Shown here: piece by piece, positions 32,843-42,500 of the stretch
How the letters are laid out: each line of letters starts with the position of its first letter
How positions within the stretch are numbered: the stretch's first letter is position 1
DNA from: Cryoendolithus antarcticus
Taxonomy: Eukaryota > Ascomycota > Dothideomycetes > Cladosporiales > Cladosporiaceae
Assembly (NCBI GenBank): GCA_002077065.1
Contig: NAJO01000004.1
Span: 310,001 to 374,000, forward strand
Direction: 5' to 3'
Length of the DNA: 64,000 nucleotides
Position numbers and translations under genes: made by a program
The notes under the pieces: model-generated
The model's database searches: none
Told to the model about the DNA's origin: nothing
What the model saw: only the letters and a program-made list of their open reading frames with translations

Positions 32843-34898
32843 ATGGACCGCGCAACACCACTCCCTCGGACACGTACTAGAAGCGCAGCAGCTGCCGTTT
32901 GTCGCCAGGTATGGTGGCTTTGGCTGCTCTTCCTACTAACAGTGGTCATATTCGCGATCACGGCGCTGTATGCTAGCCGTCCAGGTGACTTTTTTGCCAT
33001 TGGATACTCTACCACATCTATCAGCAGGCCTGTGCGGAACCTCAGGGTACTGTCCGGAATTACAGACATTGCGATTGCAGTTCTCTTCCCTTCCATCCTC
33101 GAGCGTGCGCAATGGGTATATGTCCAGCGAAGGACGGATGTATCATTCGTTGATCTGCTGGCCTTACACGCCAGCACCGGTGGTCTAGGGCTGATCAGAC
33201 TGGCTTTCGGGAAGAAGAATATTGGTGTAATGCCAAGGGTCACCGCTCTAACTTGCCTGGTTGTTATGACTTGCATCGCTGTAGTGGGCATCGTGATAAT
33301 GAGTAGGTTTAACCTCAAGGAGTACGAGCTTCGCTGGCAACTGACTTTGACAGGCGACGTGCACAATGTCGCAGACCACCTGCCCGTCCGCACATGGACT
33401 GTTGCTGCTGGGGCTGGTATGGACGGCTTCAATGCCTCACTTGCCTTTCTATCAGCCATGCAGGTTGATCGAGTGTACGGCACGACACAAGTGAACAACT
33501 TTCTGAGCAGTAACGAGCTTGCGATTGACGTTACACCCGAGCAGCAGAAGACGCTGTCATGCGAGCAGCTGGATTACGAGACTACCGGAGCTAAGTGCGC
33601 GAGAACAGTCTTCATGCCGGGCGCAGCACCGCTAGAGTTGATCACAGCCGTGGATCACTCTGAAGCCAGTATCTTGACTGCGTATGAAATGCAAGGATAT
33701 GTTCTGACTTTCGGGCCCGGCGAGGGCGAGCAGGCATGGCGATTCGACCAAGAAAAAGATTGTGAAACGTTGGGTAGAGCGGAAGGAGCTGTACGGCTGT
33801 GCGTTAGGAACACTGCAGCCAACTCAGTCCAAGCACGTGAGTCGATCGTGGCGGTTTTCCTAGCAGTTCATACCTCGCTGATAGCCCTCAGTCATGGTGA
33901 AGTGTCCCACAGCTCTCGCGTATGGAACCAAAAAGTGCCTGACGGACACGGATTGGCATACCAACACTTCCACGAGAGTCTCGACAACTCTGACGGCAGA
34001 TCTCGCGCGAGCAGATGTTTCTTAGCATCGCGCAAATGCCTCCATTGCATCACATACGCCCTTGAAGGATCGACGTGCGTCTTTGATCGACGCAACAGAG
34101 TTACTGAGCGCGTTTAACATCTACACCCAAGGCTCAGGAGCCTTCTCTCATCTATTGACGCAGTGGCTCACCAACAGGACCACCTCGACAAGTACCGTGG
34201 ATACAGGCGACTCCGGTGCCGCCACGATCAGCAGCGTCGTTGACGCCATCGCTTCTGCGGCTGCCAACCCCACTCGCAAACGCCAGGCAATCGGAAGTCT
34301 ACCCCTCGACTTCTCCAGTCTGTCAAGCAGCACTGCCGAGATTGGCATGAACCCGTTGTTCCCCATGATCCCCTTCACGATGTTGGAGACCTGCTTCCAT
34401 CTCGGCGACCCGAGCTCAAAGCTCGCCTCGTACTGCACCAACTTCCTGCATAATTTCCTCGCCATTCCTCTTTACTGGTGTGATAATCTCATCCCCATTC
34501 GGGCGACAATGGGCCAGGGCTTGGTCGATTTCACCGATATGGCGCAAGACACTGCGACAGCGGAGATCTTGGAGAGTTTCATGCACTCACGGGGACTTGA
34601 TACTGCGACCGCGCAGCGACTGATCGAGGAGACTCCCGATTGTGAGGTCGCGATTGCGAGGCTACAGTACTTGGTGCGCGTCGGGCAGACATCGCTGCTG
34701 GCCTACTGTATTGTCACTGGGGCTGTACTTCTGATTTGTGCTCTAGCACTTATCTGGGGTAGTTCGGTAGATGCTGAGACTGGTGATCTCCCTTTATGGG
34801 ACTTCGTCACGCTCCTGGAGGTTCGAAATTACAATGGCGATTTGCGAGATGCACGGGCTCGATGCGTCCAGCCGGATCTGATAGTAGAGGGTCGATAG
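32843..34898 (+). CDS. Fungal multi-pass membrane protein of unknown function, with in-frame TAG or an unusual intron
   Basis: Exon 1 (32843-33836) encodes a membrane segment at about residues 22-43, further hydrophobic stretches near 70-85 and 130-155, then a ~180-residue ectodomain-like part with paired cysteines. Intron 33837-33891 (55 nt, GTGAGT...CTCAG) leads into an exon with Cys/Trp spacing typical of an extracellular region (CLTDTDWHTNTST). An in-frame TAG follows at 34023-34025. The frame beyond it (RANASIASHTPL onward) continues the same protein to 34898, with a C-terminal membrane helix near LLAYCIVTGAVLLICALALI. Either a 48-nt intron 33978-34025 with a poor GTCTCG donor but good CTGAC branch and TTCTTAG acceptor removes the stop (product 650 aa), or the TAG is a nonsense mutation truncating it at 375 aa. 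The architecture suggests a plasma-membrane protein; function unknown. Confidence 0.65.
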
Positions 34899-35268
34899 AA
34901 TCTTTAGACATTCCAGAGGGTAATGTACCATCGAGAAGTCGTAGCACTCCTAATGCTCGGCGTGCTGCAGTGGCGCCTGCAGCCGCCCTCATCCCAGGAG
35001 GAGTGTGCGCAGGTATGGGAAGCTAGTTGGTGCTCAGCGTGACATGGAGCACAGCAGCGCCTCAGGTCCTCAATTGCAGCAACGTCCACTATCCGCTCTC
35101 GACACAGCCTCGTGACGTGGGACGGACCAACAGTCCGGATCATGGCTATCCTGGGATCAGCCGTCCCGTGTCACTCCGTAGCACTTGAGTCGCATCTCAA
35201 TGAAGTCGATCTACTCTCCTGCAAATCCGTTGTGACCCAATGAAGCTTACAGCGATCTGCTCAGTGCC
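34899..35268. other. Short intergenic region
   Basis: About 370 bp. A 76-codon frame in another phase (34796-35026) runs past the upstream stop and contains Arg/Ala-rich text. It might be an alternative last exon of the membrane-protein gene, but no convincing splice pair was found. Confidence 0.4.
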
Positions 35269-36123
35269 ATGGCTGACTACCTGCATTCCATCGAAACGAA
35301 CAACTACAATGAGGTCGAGTATGCAGTGCTTGCTGCCGTGAAGGAGAATTTCGCAGACATGCAGCCGTTCTTGACGGCAGGGAGAATGAGGAAGCTGGCC
35401 GATGCGATTTCACTCACCTGCAGCACATCGACTGCAGATGAACCCTATGATCTGAAATATGTTGTGCATCTGCTATGGGGGGTAATAATCGACATCGCCA
35501 GCGTCGTTCCTCACCACCAGCCCTGGCACGACAGGCTTGTTGGGTCTTTGATCCTGTTACGGCAACGGGGTGAGATCGAGAGCGCCGGGGAGGAGGGTCT
35601 CTCGTGGCAAGACCTTCCAGGCTTCGGTATGGCTATGACAGAACAGTGGAATGACCCGACCTTCATTTCCAAAGATACGACTGCCGCCGATGGGCCAACG
35701 TTCACAGCATTCCGGCACTGGGAGAACTTGAACTCCTTCACGGCGAAGTTGTCGGAACAAGGGTTCCGACCCTGGAAGGTTCTGCCGATATGGCAGCTTC
35801 GAACAGCATTGGAAGAACCTCTCGAGGGGAGGCTTGTGATGCACTGTCGGCTCTGGGTTGCGGCGGAGTGGCTTACTCGATGCGCGGATTTGTTGTACCG
35901 AGAATCGAGGTCGACAGACGCCCTCGACGAGGCCACGGCGCAGGCGCTACGGCCAGGCACGCTTTATGTTGATATACAGCCTCTCAGCCTGCGGCGGTGG
36001 GAGTTTTGGAAATCGCTGATCGAAGTAATTCTCGAGCAGAGCGCGGAGATAGGTTACGAGAGTGCGGTGGTCGAGAGACTTCGGCAAGCTCATGAACGCA
36101 TGACTGAAGCTGAGCCAAGGTGA
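35269..36123 (+). CDS. DUF3632-family protein, 284 aa
   Basis: A single-exon frame with the layout of the fungal DUF3632 family. It is an all-helical protein of about 280-300 aa with conserved Trp positions (HHQPWHDRLVGSLILLRQ in the first half, then WQDLPGFGMAMTEQWN and WENLNSFTAKL). A long C-terminal helix follows (RRWEFWKSLIEVILEQSAE). There is no signal peptide, membrane helix or catalytic motif. The family has no known biochemical role and is expanded in many Pezizomycotina. The start ATG follows a short non-coding gap and is the first in the frame. Identification rests on remembered family pattern, so moderate confidence. Confidence 0.75.
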   Translation: MADYLHSIETNNYNEVEYAVLAAVKENFADMQPFLTAGRMRKLADAISLTCSTSTADEPYDLKYVVHLLWGVIIDIASVVPHHQPWHDRLVGSLILLRQRGEIESAGEEGLSWQDLPGFGMAMTEQWNDPTFISKDTTAADGPTFTAFRHWENLNSFTAKLSEQGFRPWKVLPIWQLRTALEEPLEGRLVMHCRLWVAAEWLTRCADLLYRESRSTDALDEATAQALRPGTLYVDIQPLSLRRWEFWKSLIEVILEQSAEIGYESAVVERLRQAHERMTEAEPR

Positions 36124-36504
36124 AGACGAGCGATCTTGAGTCCTTACAATACTTCATGTCCGGCGCAGTATACATATGCGAATACAGCGTATCCCGAAAC
36201 ACCTCTGCGTGGAAGTATTCAAGTACTGCGAAAGCTCGACCGTATTAGGTATATGATCCTCGAGCACAGCGAGTGATTCCAGGTCATGATTGTTTGAGTA
36301 CGACCGCCAGGGACTGACAGTGTGGAGTCGGCAGATGTCGGAGCAAGACTGTTGACAGCTCACCGCGATACGTACATCTCCTAGTCGCATCTTTTGACGG
36401 TGAGGCCGCTGATTTCGCGGCCTCTCGGGTGGGCGAAATGATTACCCTATTCGTTGGAGCATTATATACTCTCAATCTTGACACTCTTCCATCCAACCAC
36501 CATC
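36124..36504. other. Intergenic region upstream of tRNA-Asp
   Basis: About 380 bp without a gene. An AT-rich TATA-like stretch (ATTATATACT, near 36469) lies about 55 bp before the tRNA, a plausible TFIIIB-binding position. Confidence 0.35.
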
Positions 36505-36522
36505 GATTACTCATGAGTAATC
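36505..36522. repeat. Perfect 18-bp palindrome directly upstream of tRNA-Asp
   Basis: The sequence is its own reverse complement (GATTACTCA followed by TGAGTAATC), with no loop. It ends three bases before the first base of the tRNA. It could be a bZIP/AP-1-like half-site pair (TTACTCA/TGAGTAA) or a target-site scar. Confidence 0.6.
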
Positions 36523-36525
36523 AAT

Positions 36526-36623
36526 TCCCCGATGGTCTAGTGGTCATGATTTCCGCTTGTCAAAGACGAGTTCTAGCTTGCTTACAAGCGCGGGAGACCA
36601 GGGTTCGATTCCCTGTCGAGGAG
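36526..36623 (+). tRNA. tRNA-Asp(GTC) with a 26-nt intron
   Basis: The A box (TGGTCTAGTGG) and B box (GGTTCGATTCC) are consensus. The T arm is perfect (CAGGG/CCCTG). The anticodon stem TCCGC pairs with GCGGG (one T-G wobble). Anticodon GTC is at 36559-36561. The intron, 36563-36588, begins one base after the anticodon as usual for nuclear tRNA genes and contains GAC, which can pair with the anticodon in the pre-tRNA. The acceptor stem TCCCCGA/TCGAGGA has a C-A mismatch at the fourth pair, with G as the discriminator base, as in eukaryotic tRNA-Asp. Confidence 0.93.
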
Positions 36624-36630
36624 CTTTATC

Positions 36631-36634
36631 TTTT
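36631..36634 (+). terminator. RNA polymerase III terminator
   Basis: A run of four T residues begins eight bases after the mature tRNA end, the usual distance and the minimal length for Pol III termination. Confidence 0.7.
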
Positions 36635-37088
36635 GCGTTGCAATGGTGTATTCCTTTTGCCAGATTCCGGTGCATAAGGTGTGTTATTGAGCATTTGAGG
36701 AAGGTGCGAAAGTGGAAGGAGCGACGTTGACATGTGAAAGTGAGGTGAACTTTTTGCCAAGCCAGCCCACGATATATTGCCTCAAGTCGCATAGCACATT
36801 CCACTCGGCTCGCGATGATACAGCTTCACCCATTGCTGGGACATGTTGTGGTCCATGTTGTATATATTCGTCGTGAAGTGCCCACTTGTTTTGCTTGTTT
36901 TGGGCCATCTTATCGAAGTTACGGGAATTCCTGTGAAGTCCAAACCCACGTGACATCGCGTAGCTTCCGCGTGGCTGCCTCGAGACCCCGCGCTTCCATC
37001 TTGACCTTGACCATACGACTTAGCTACTTTGTACAAGACTCGATATCTCCACTCCTCTGCCAGCGATGACTTGCTACATGAGTCGACC
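36635..37088. other. Intergenic region, NBS1 promoter
   Basis: About 450 bp with no gene. The NBS1 frame is open upstream to 37029, but the ATG at 37089 begins the FHA domain directly. Confidence 0.5.
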
Positions 37089-39497
37089 ATGTGGCTCCTC
37101 ACCCACACCGGCGATCTCTTCGACCATAAGCCATTATGGCTTCGTCCAGGTACAGGTCACCTGCTTGGTCGAACTTCGGGTCGCTCCCCGGGCGGCGAGG
37201 TAGTCCGCTACATAAACCATAAGTCAGTGTCGCGGAAGCATTGTACCATACACATCAGCCCTGTTAAGTCAGGAGACTCGGCGCATATACATACGAGAAG
37301 TGAGATCACTATCACGGATGGGTCCAAAGTCGGGACGTTCGTCAATGGTGAGGCGGTGCTGAAGGGTAGTAAAGTACTCGACAAGAGCGCCGCCAGTTTC
37401 ACAATCCGCTTAGGGAGAGAGTATGGCGAGAGTTTCGTGCTGGAGTGGCGGGATGTGGTCTTCACCTGCGGCAACTTGACAAAGAGTCAGAAGGCAAAGA
37501 AGGACCCGCTGGAGGAGTACAGGGCTGTCCTGGAGAGCTGTGATGTGAAGCTTGTCACAGAGTATGTGACGAATCAGACCAGTCACGTTGTTGCAACAAA
37601 ACGAAACTTTACGCAAGGATTACAGGCGCTGTTGCAAGGGAAGTGGATTATCGGGTATGCGTTCCTGGAAAAGCTCGGGGAAGTGTCGCAGCGGAGGGGA
37701 AAGGACGCGAATGGCGAAGACGTCGTGAGTCTGCTGGAGGAGGACTACGAGAAGTACTGGCCGAAAGAGGAGGAGTTCATTACGCCGCCAGGGAGCGAGC
37801 CTGTGCCCAGAATGGAGTCCATGATGAAGCCGGATCCGAGGAGAGTGGACATGCTGGCGCACTTCACTTTCGTCTTCCTCTCGCAAGCGCAGTACGACAA
37901 CCTCATGCCGGTAGTGACAACAGGCGGTGGCAAGGCTATGCTCTGGGAGGTCGAGACTGGTGTCAGTGAGGTTGAGGAGCTGTTGCAGCATGTAGCTGAG
38001 CTGGCCGGTGTCAAGGAGAGGCGGAGGCCGCGACTGACACAGACGAGTGGAGAGGGAGGAGTTGTAGTCGTGAGGTTGCAGCATAGAGATGATGAGTGGA
38101 GTGTGAAGTTTCTGCAGACCATGGAAAGCGAGCTGGGCCAGCGCTCTGCCGAGCAGAACGAATTCCTGGACGCGATACTTACGCTCACTCCGAGCGATTT
38201 GCGCAAGCCATTGCCACAGGCCAGTCAGCAGACAAACGGGTCACAAACGCGCGATGCATCTGCAGCGTCCCGGCGCGATGTCGCTTCCCGTCGTTCACTT
38301 GACCGTCGTGACGAAGACCTTGCACCGACAACACAGCAGCAGCAGCCAACACCAACCGAGACACCACAGCCTATAGCCTCCAAGATGCCAGAGACAAGTC
38401 GCAAGAAGACTCGCCACATCGTCACGACTTCTCGCTTCAAGGGATTCGATGACCCAGACCCAAGTCAGTTCATCCGCCCAGCATCAGATTCTCCCGAACC
38501 CAGTCCAGCGCCCAGCGTCCAAGATGTCTCCATAAATGAGCCCTCGCAGACTCTCCGCAACACTCAGCCCAACACCCGCAAGCGCCCCGCGCCACCTGAG
38601 CCGACAGCAGAAGAAGAAGAGCAAGCGATGATGGACTCCCTGCTTCCCGGTGCCGCAGCCATGAAACGCCGCAAGACCGCTGCTGCAGCAGGCTCAACAT
38701 CAGCACGCGCGACGCCCGCCCCGGAAGTACCTGCTACTACAGTCCGCAAAGCCAAGAAGGAGAAAGAGCTAGACGTCCGCGCCGCTCTTGAAGCTCGGCG
38801 TAAAGCCGAAGACGAAGCCCGTGCCGCGGATGAAGAGGTGCTGAAACAGCAGCTCGAGGGCATGGACATCTCAGCAATCTCAGCGAAAGTCGAGACATTT
38901 CCTCTTCCTGCTCGAAAACCTCCTCCTTCCCGCAGAAATGCGACTGAAGGTCCGTCAGAGCGCTGGGATCCTGCATGGAATGGGAGGAAGAACTTCAAGG
39001 GCTTCAGAAGACGAGGCGAAGCTGCGCCGAGATTGCAGAAAGTCATGGTTAGTCTCGTCGAATGCGAGCGTCGCGGCAACGGTCTAGGCGTCGAGTACTG
39101 GGTCGATACCGCTGCTCCCTCTACTTCCTCCACTCTTCGCAAATATCAAGCCTCACAATCCCAGCACACTGGCACATCACAGTCCAGACAGCCCATCAAT
39201 CCATCTAGCGAAGATACAGATCCCTCGCGTTTCCGCCGAAGAGTCCAAGCTTCCAGGCAGCAGGACGAGGAGCTCCAGAGTCTGCACGATGTTGGTGCTG
39301 TTATGGGCATGGGAGGGACGCCTAGTCAGACGCTTGGGACGGAGAGTCAGAGGAATGGGAGGAAGAGGGCGGCTGATACGACGGGAGGTGGAGCGGCGAA
39401 GAAAGCGAGGATGGTGCAGAGTCGGCTTGGTGCTGCGGTGGATGTGGACGAGGATGAGGATGATGGGTTGAAGTTCAAACGGCGGAAGAGAGGATGA
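37089..39497 (+). CDS. NBS1: Nibrin homologue NBS1 (MRN complex), 802 aa
   Basis: Regulatory subunit of the Mre11-Rad50-Nbs1 complex, which senses DNA double-strand breaks, activates Tel1/ATM and acts at telomeres. The protein begins MWLLTHTGDLFD, and the FHA domain covers about residues 1-115 with its phosphothreonine-binding core LGRTSG and SVSRKHCTI. A BRCT-like region follows (about 115-215, KSQKAKKDPLEEYRAVLESC to EEDYEKYWPKEEEF), with a second BRCT-like segment to about 340. A long Ser/Thr/Gln/Pro-rich linker leads to the Mre11-binding motif RKNFKGFRRRG (about residue 635). The C-terminus is acidic, then basic (DEDEDDGLKFKRRKRG). No introns. Its stop lies 66 bp from the stop of the opposing TPP1-like gene. 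Confidence 0.9.
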   Translation: MWLLTHTGDLFDHKPLWLRPGTGHLLGRTSGRSPGGEVVRYINHKSVSRKHCTIHISPVKSGDSAHIHTRSEITITDGSKVGTFVNGEAVLKGSKVLDKSAASFTIRLGREYGESFVLEWRDVVFTCGNLTKSQKAKKDPLEEYRAVLESCDVKLVTEYVTNQTSHVVATKRNFTQGLQALLQGKWIIGYAFLEKLGEVSQRRGKDANGEDVVSLLEEDYEKYWPKEEEFITPPGSEPVPRMESMMKPDPRRVDMLAHFTFVFLSQAQYDNLMPVVTTGGGKAMLWEVETGVSEVEELLQHVAELAGVKERRRPRLTQTSGEGGVVVVRLQHRDDEWSVKFLQTMESELGQRSAEQNEFLDAILTLTPSDLRKPLPQASQQTNGSQTRDASAASRRDVASRRSLDRRDEDLAPTTQQQQPTPTETPQPIASKMPETSRKKTRHIVTTSRFKGFDDPDPSQFIRPASDSPEPSPAPSVQDVSINEPSQTLRNTQPNTRKRPAPPEPTAEEEEQAMMDSLLPGAAAMKRRKTAAAAGSTSARATPAPEVPATTVRKAKKEKELDVRAALEARRKAEDEARAADEEVLKQQLEGMDISAISAKVETFPLPARKPPPSRRNATEGPSERWDPAWNGRKNFKGFRRRGEAAPRLQKVMVSLVECERRGNGLGVEYWVDTAAPSTSSTLRKYQASQSQHTGTSQSRQPINPSSEDTDPSRFRRRVQASRQQDEELQSLHDVGAVMGMGGTPSQTLGTESQRNGRKRAADTTGGGAAKKARMVQSRLGAAVDVDEDEDDGLKFKRRKRG

Positions 39498-39563
39498 AAA
39501 ATGTGGTAATGGAATCGCTCACAGATGGATGGATGTGCATGATGTAGCTAGATGTACATATGT

Positions 39564-42500
39564 TTACCTCCCGAACCCCCATGCTAATACGTCCAATCTT
39601 CCACCTGCCGCTCTTGATCGGGATGCAGTCTTGGCTGGTCTTGCGAAAGCTCCGCCCGGCTTCACCGCGTGCCACGCTCTGGCGAATTCAGTGAACACCG
39701 TCACCTCGGATGCTGCAGTTCTTTGTACGATCTCATTGGCTAGTGTTGTCGTCACCGCTGGACCGACAGCTTGGGTCATTTCCAAAGTCCGTGATGCAGC
39801 GTACTGTGCAGTCGAAGCAGAAGCCGTCACCTCAATGGTAGGCTCCTCTGTCAATGTGGCCCAAGGCAGCGACCGCCGGGAACTGCGTCGCGAGGAGAAG
39901 CTTTGTGATCTTAACGTTGTAGAGGTGAATGTGGACAAGATTCCGTCGTCTGACGGGTAGACTGGTCGAGATGATGCGGCGGGCGGCGGTGCATTGTCAA
40001 GTGCTTCAGCCGTATGCGGCAAATGATCCGTGGTCGCGAGAGGTGGTGAAACGTTGGGTACTTCGGTGTCATCTGGAGTGTTCTCGAGCGCCGCGCCGTG
40101 TTCGGTTATCCCGATGTGTGGGCAGAGCCAACTCACGATTGCAGCGAATTGCTCTGCTGTGACTGGATCGTGTAGATAGGACTTGCGGTACTCCGCGAGC
40201 CACGGCAGAACATGAACGATGCTTGTTTCAAGTGAGACTTTGTCCCTCAGCCTGCACGATGTTGATTAGCGACGATCCCGAGAGCTCTCTTTCAAATGGT
40301 CGATGCGGAAGTTGAACATAATTGAGATGCTGTAGTGGGAAATGGGAAGTGGAATGTCAAAGTGTGCGATTGCATTGCTATCCAATGACTTGTGCTATGT
40401 TGTGCAACTTCTTCTACGCGGACCAGTGTGGCAGATTGTAAAATGCAAGATATGTCGGATCACTCACCACTGCTTTCGCTGCTCTCCACGGAAGAAGTCT
40501 CGCCTTCGCTCTTGGTGTGACTCGCGGTAATCGAGTGGTTTCGGAGCTTCCATGGGTAATTCATCTGAGCTGTTTGGCGTCTGTGTGGCGGGCTTTCTGG
40601 GCAGAGGATGTGGAATGCGTGAAGTGTCGGTTGATGGTCGAGGTAGACCATAGCTTGGGCGATACGAGTCGCCGCTTCTTGTGTGATCGGTCCTGGGGGA
40701 TTGACCAGGATGAAGATCACTCCTGTCATGATCATCTCTTTGATGGCCACCCTGCTTCTGTCCATTGCGCTGCGAGCTTCCCGCTTGACCGCGGTCGCCG
40801 TCTTGCGTGTTGTCTGCTGGTGAAGATTGTGCAGACGTGGCGTTGACCAATTCAGTGCCAGAGGTCCGGTGATTCGGCTGGCCAACCCGCACCCATGTGC
40901 GATTTCCTCGAGGTACCGGCTGCGATCCTGGCCTACAACTTCCAGGACTTCCGGCACTGCGAGCAGGCGTCTTCACTGGTGACTGTTCCACTAAGGTCTG
41001 TGGCGATGGGTGGACTTGACCGAACGCTTGTTGTGGAAATTCGTGAGTAGTGCCAGGTGTCTGTGATCTGACCGGCTCATCAAAGAGTCGCAATGCACGT
41101 CGGTCCGTTGTGGTCGCGGCATCGTCGAGGCGTAGGCGGGACGAACTCTGCTGGCTCGCCGACGGTCCTCCTGGTGCACTGTGGCCTGATGGAAAACGCT
41201 CTGATCGTGAAAGCAAGCTGCTAGCAGAACTTGGTCTTTGCACACCGTGATTTCTTGCTTCATCTCCGGGTTGCGACAGGATTGTATGATCCCTTCCGGG
41301 GACTTGTGAGTGAGAGTCTGGCCCGATGTTTGTGCGACGTGGTGATGCTATAGCCGTTGACGGGGCGGTTTGAATTCTTGGCGAACAAGCTGGAGCTTCG
41401 TAGTTGGTCGACGGCACGACTTGACTGAACCGTTGAACGTTGAACTGCGTGGCAGCAAGATCAGGCTGCGTAGCTACTGTCCGCGGACTTCCAGAAGCAG
41501 TCATGCTGGTCGTTCGAGCCCGCACTTGCACAGACTGCACCCGCGAAGGTCTTGGCCCAGTTGGAGCACCAGCAGGCGCTGCATTCTCGAGAAGCCGTGC
41601 ACGGACTGACTCTGAATCTGATGGTCTACGGCTGGTTCTCTGTGCCCCGGAGCCATGCAATCTTTGTGACACAGAGCTTGCACTGGCTTGCGATGAATTG
41701 CTTGCTCGACTTGTGGGTCCGTTTCCTCGCTTCGGAGGAGCAGGTGGGCTTAGGGCGGTCCCACATTCGGCCTGTGTGGAGGAGCGCTTGTTCGGACTGG
41801 GTCGCATGGCGATCTGGGACACTTCATGAACCTCGCATGCGGTATGCGTGGATGTACTGTTGTTGTGGATGGGTCGACGAGCTGGACGAGCTGCTGACTG
41901 CAGCCCAGAGACTCCAAATATCCCATTGCGCATAGTCACAGACTTTTGGCTGCCACTCACTGTCGCGCTACCCAACGAGAGCCTCGGTCTTTTTGAAGGT
42001 GTGTCATGGCTCTCTTGTATCGGCGCACCCGCACTACTATCAAGTGGGAGCGCGCGTTGTGAAGGGCTTTGCGACCAGGGAATGATCTCCGACTCATCAG
42101 AGTCGGAAGAGGAAGAGTGCTCCTCGCCTGCTTGCGCAGCCAGGCCGGAAAGCGGCGATGCAGCGTTTTGTAAGGATGGTACAACGGAATGCGTCGTCGA
42201 TCCCTGTCGAGCTGGTGCTGCAGCGTCATTGCTTGCTTGATAATGTCTGTTCCATGCCTGTAACACAGCGACTGGGACGTTTGGATGAGGCAGGCTCTGG
42301 CCAGGCATTGGCGGTACGTGGCAAGTCTTTGCTTCCAGCAAGGCCATCTGGTTCGCCGGGATCTTGTGGCGTTTCGAGCTTTCTGGCCGTAGACGAAGCG
42401 AGGAACTTTGAATTGTCAGATCGCTTCCGACCGCAGCTGGCTGCTTCGTGGCTGAATGCGTAAGTCGCTGCCTCGATCGAGGTCGTGGAGTTATTGCGAC

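Noticed and set aside
32575..33498. A 307-codon minus-strand frame
   Set aside because: Mostly antisense to exon 1 of the membrane-protein gene, and no recognisable protein features.
40460..40957. A 165-codon minus-strand frame inside the TPP1-like gene
   Set aside because: Alternative phase of the long exon; the main frame connects at both ends through canonical splice sites.
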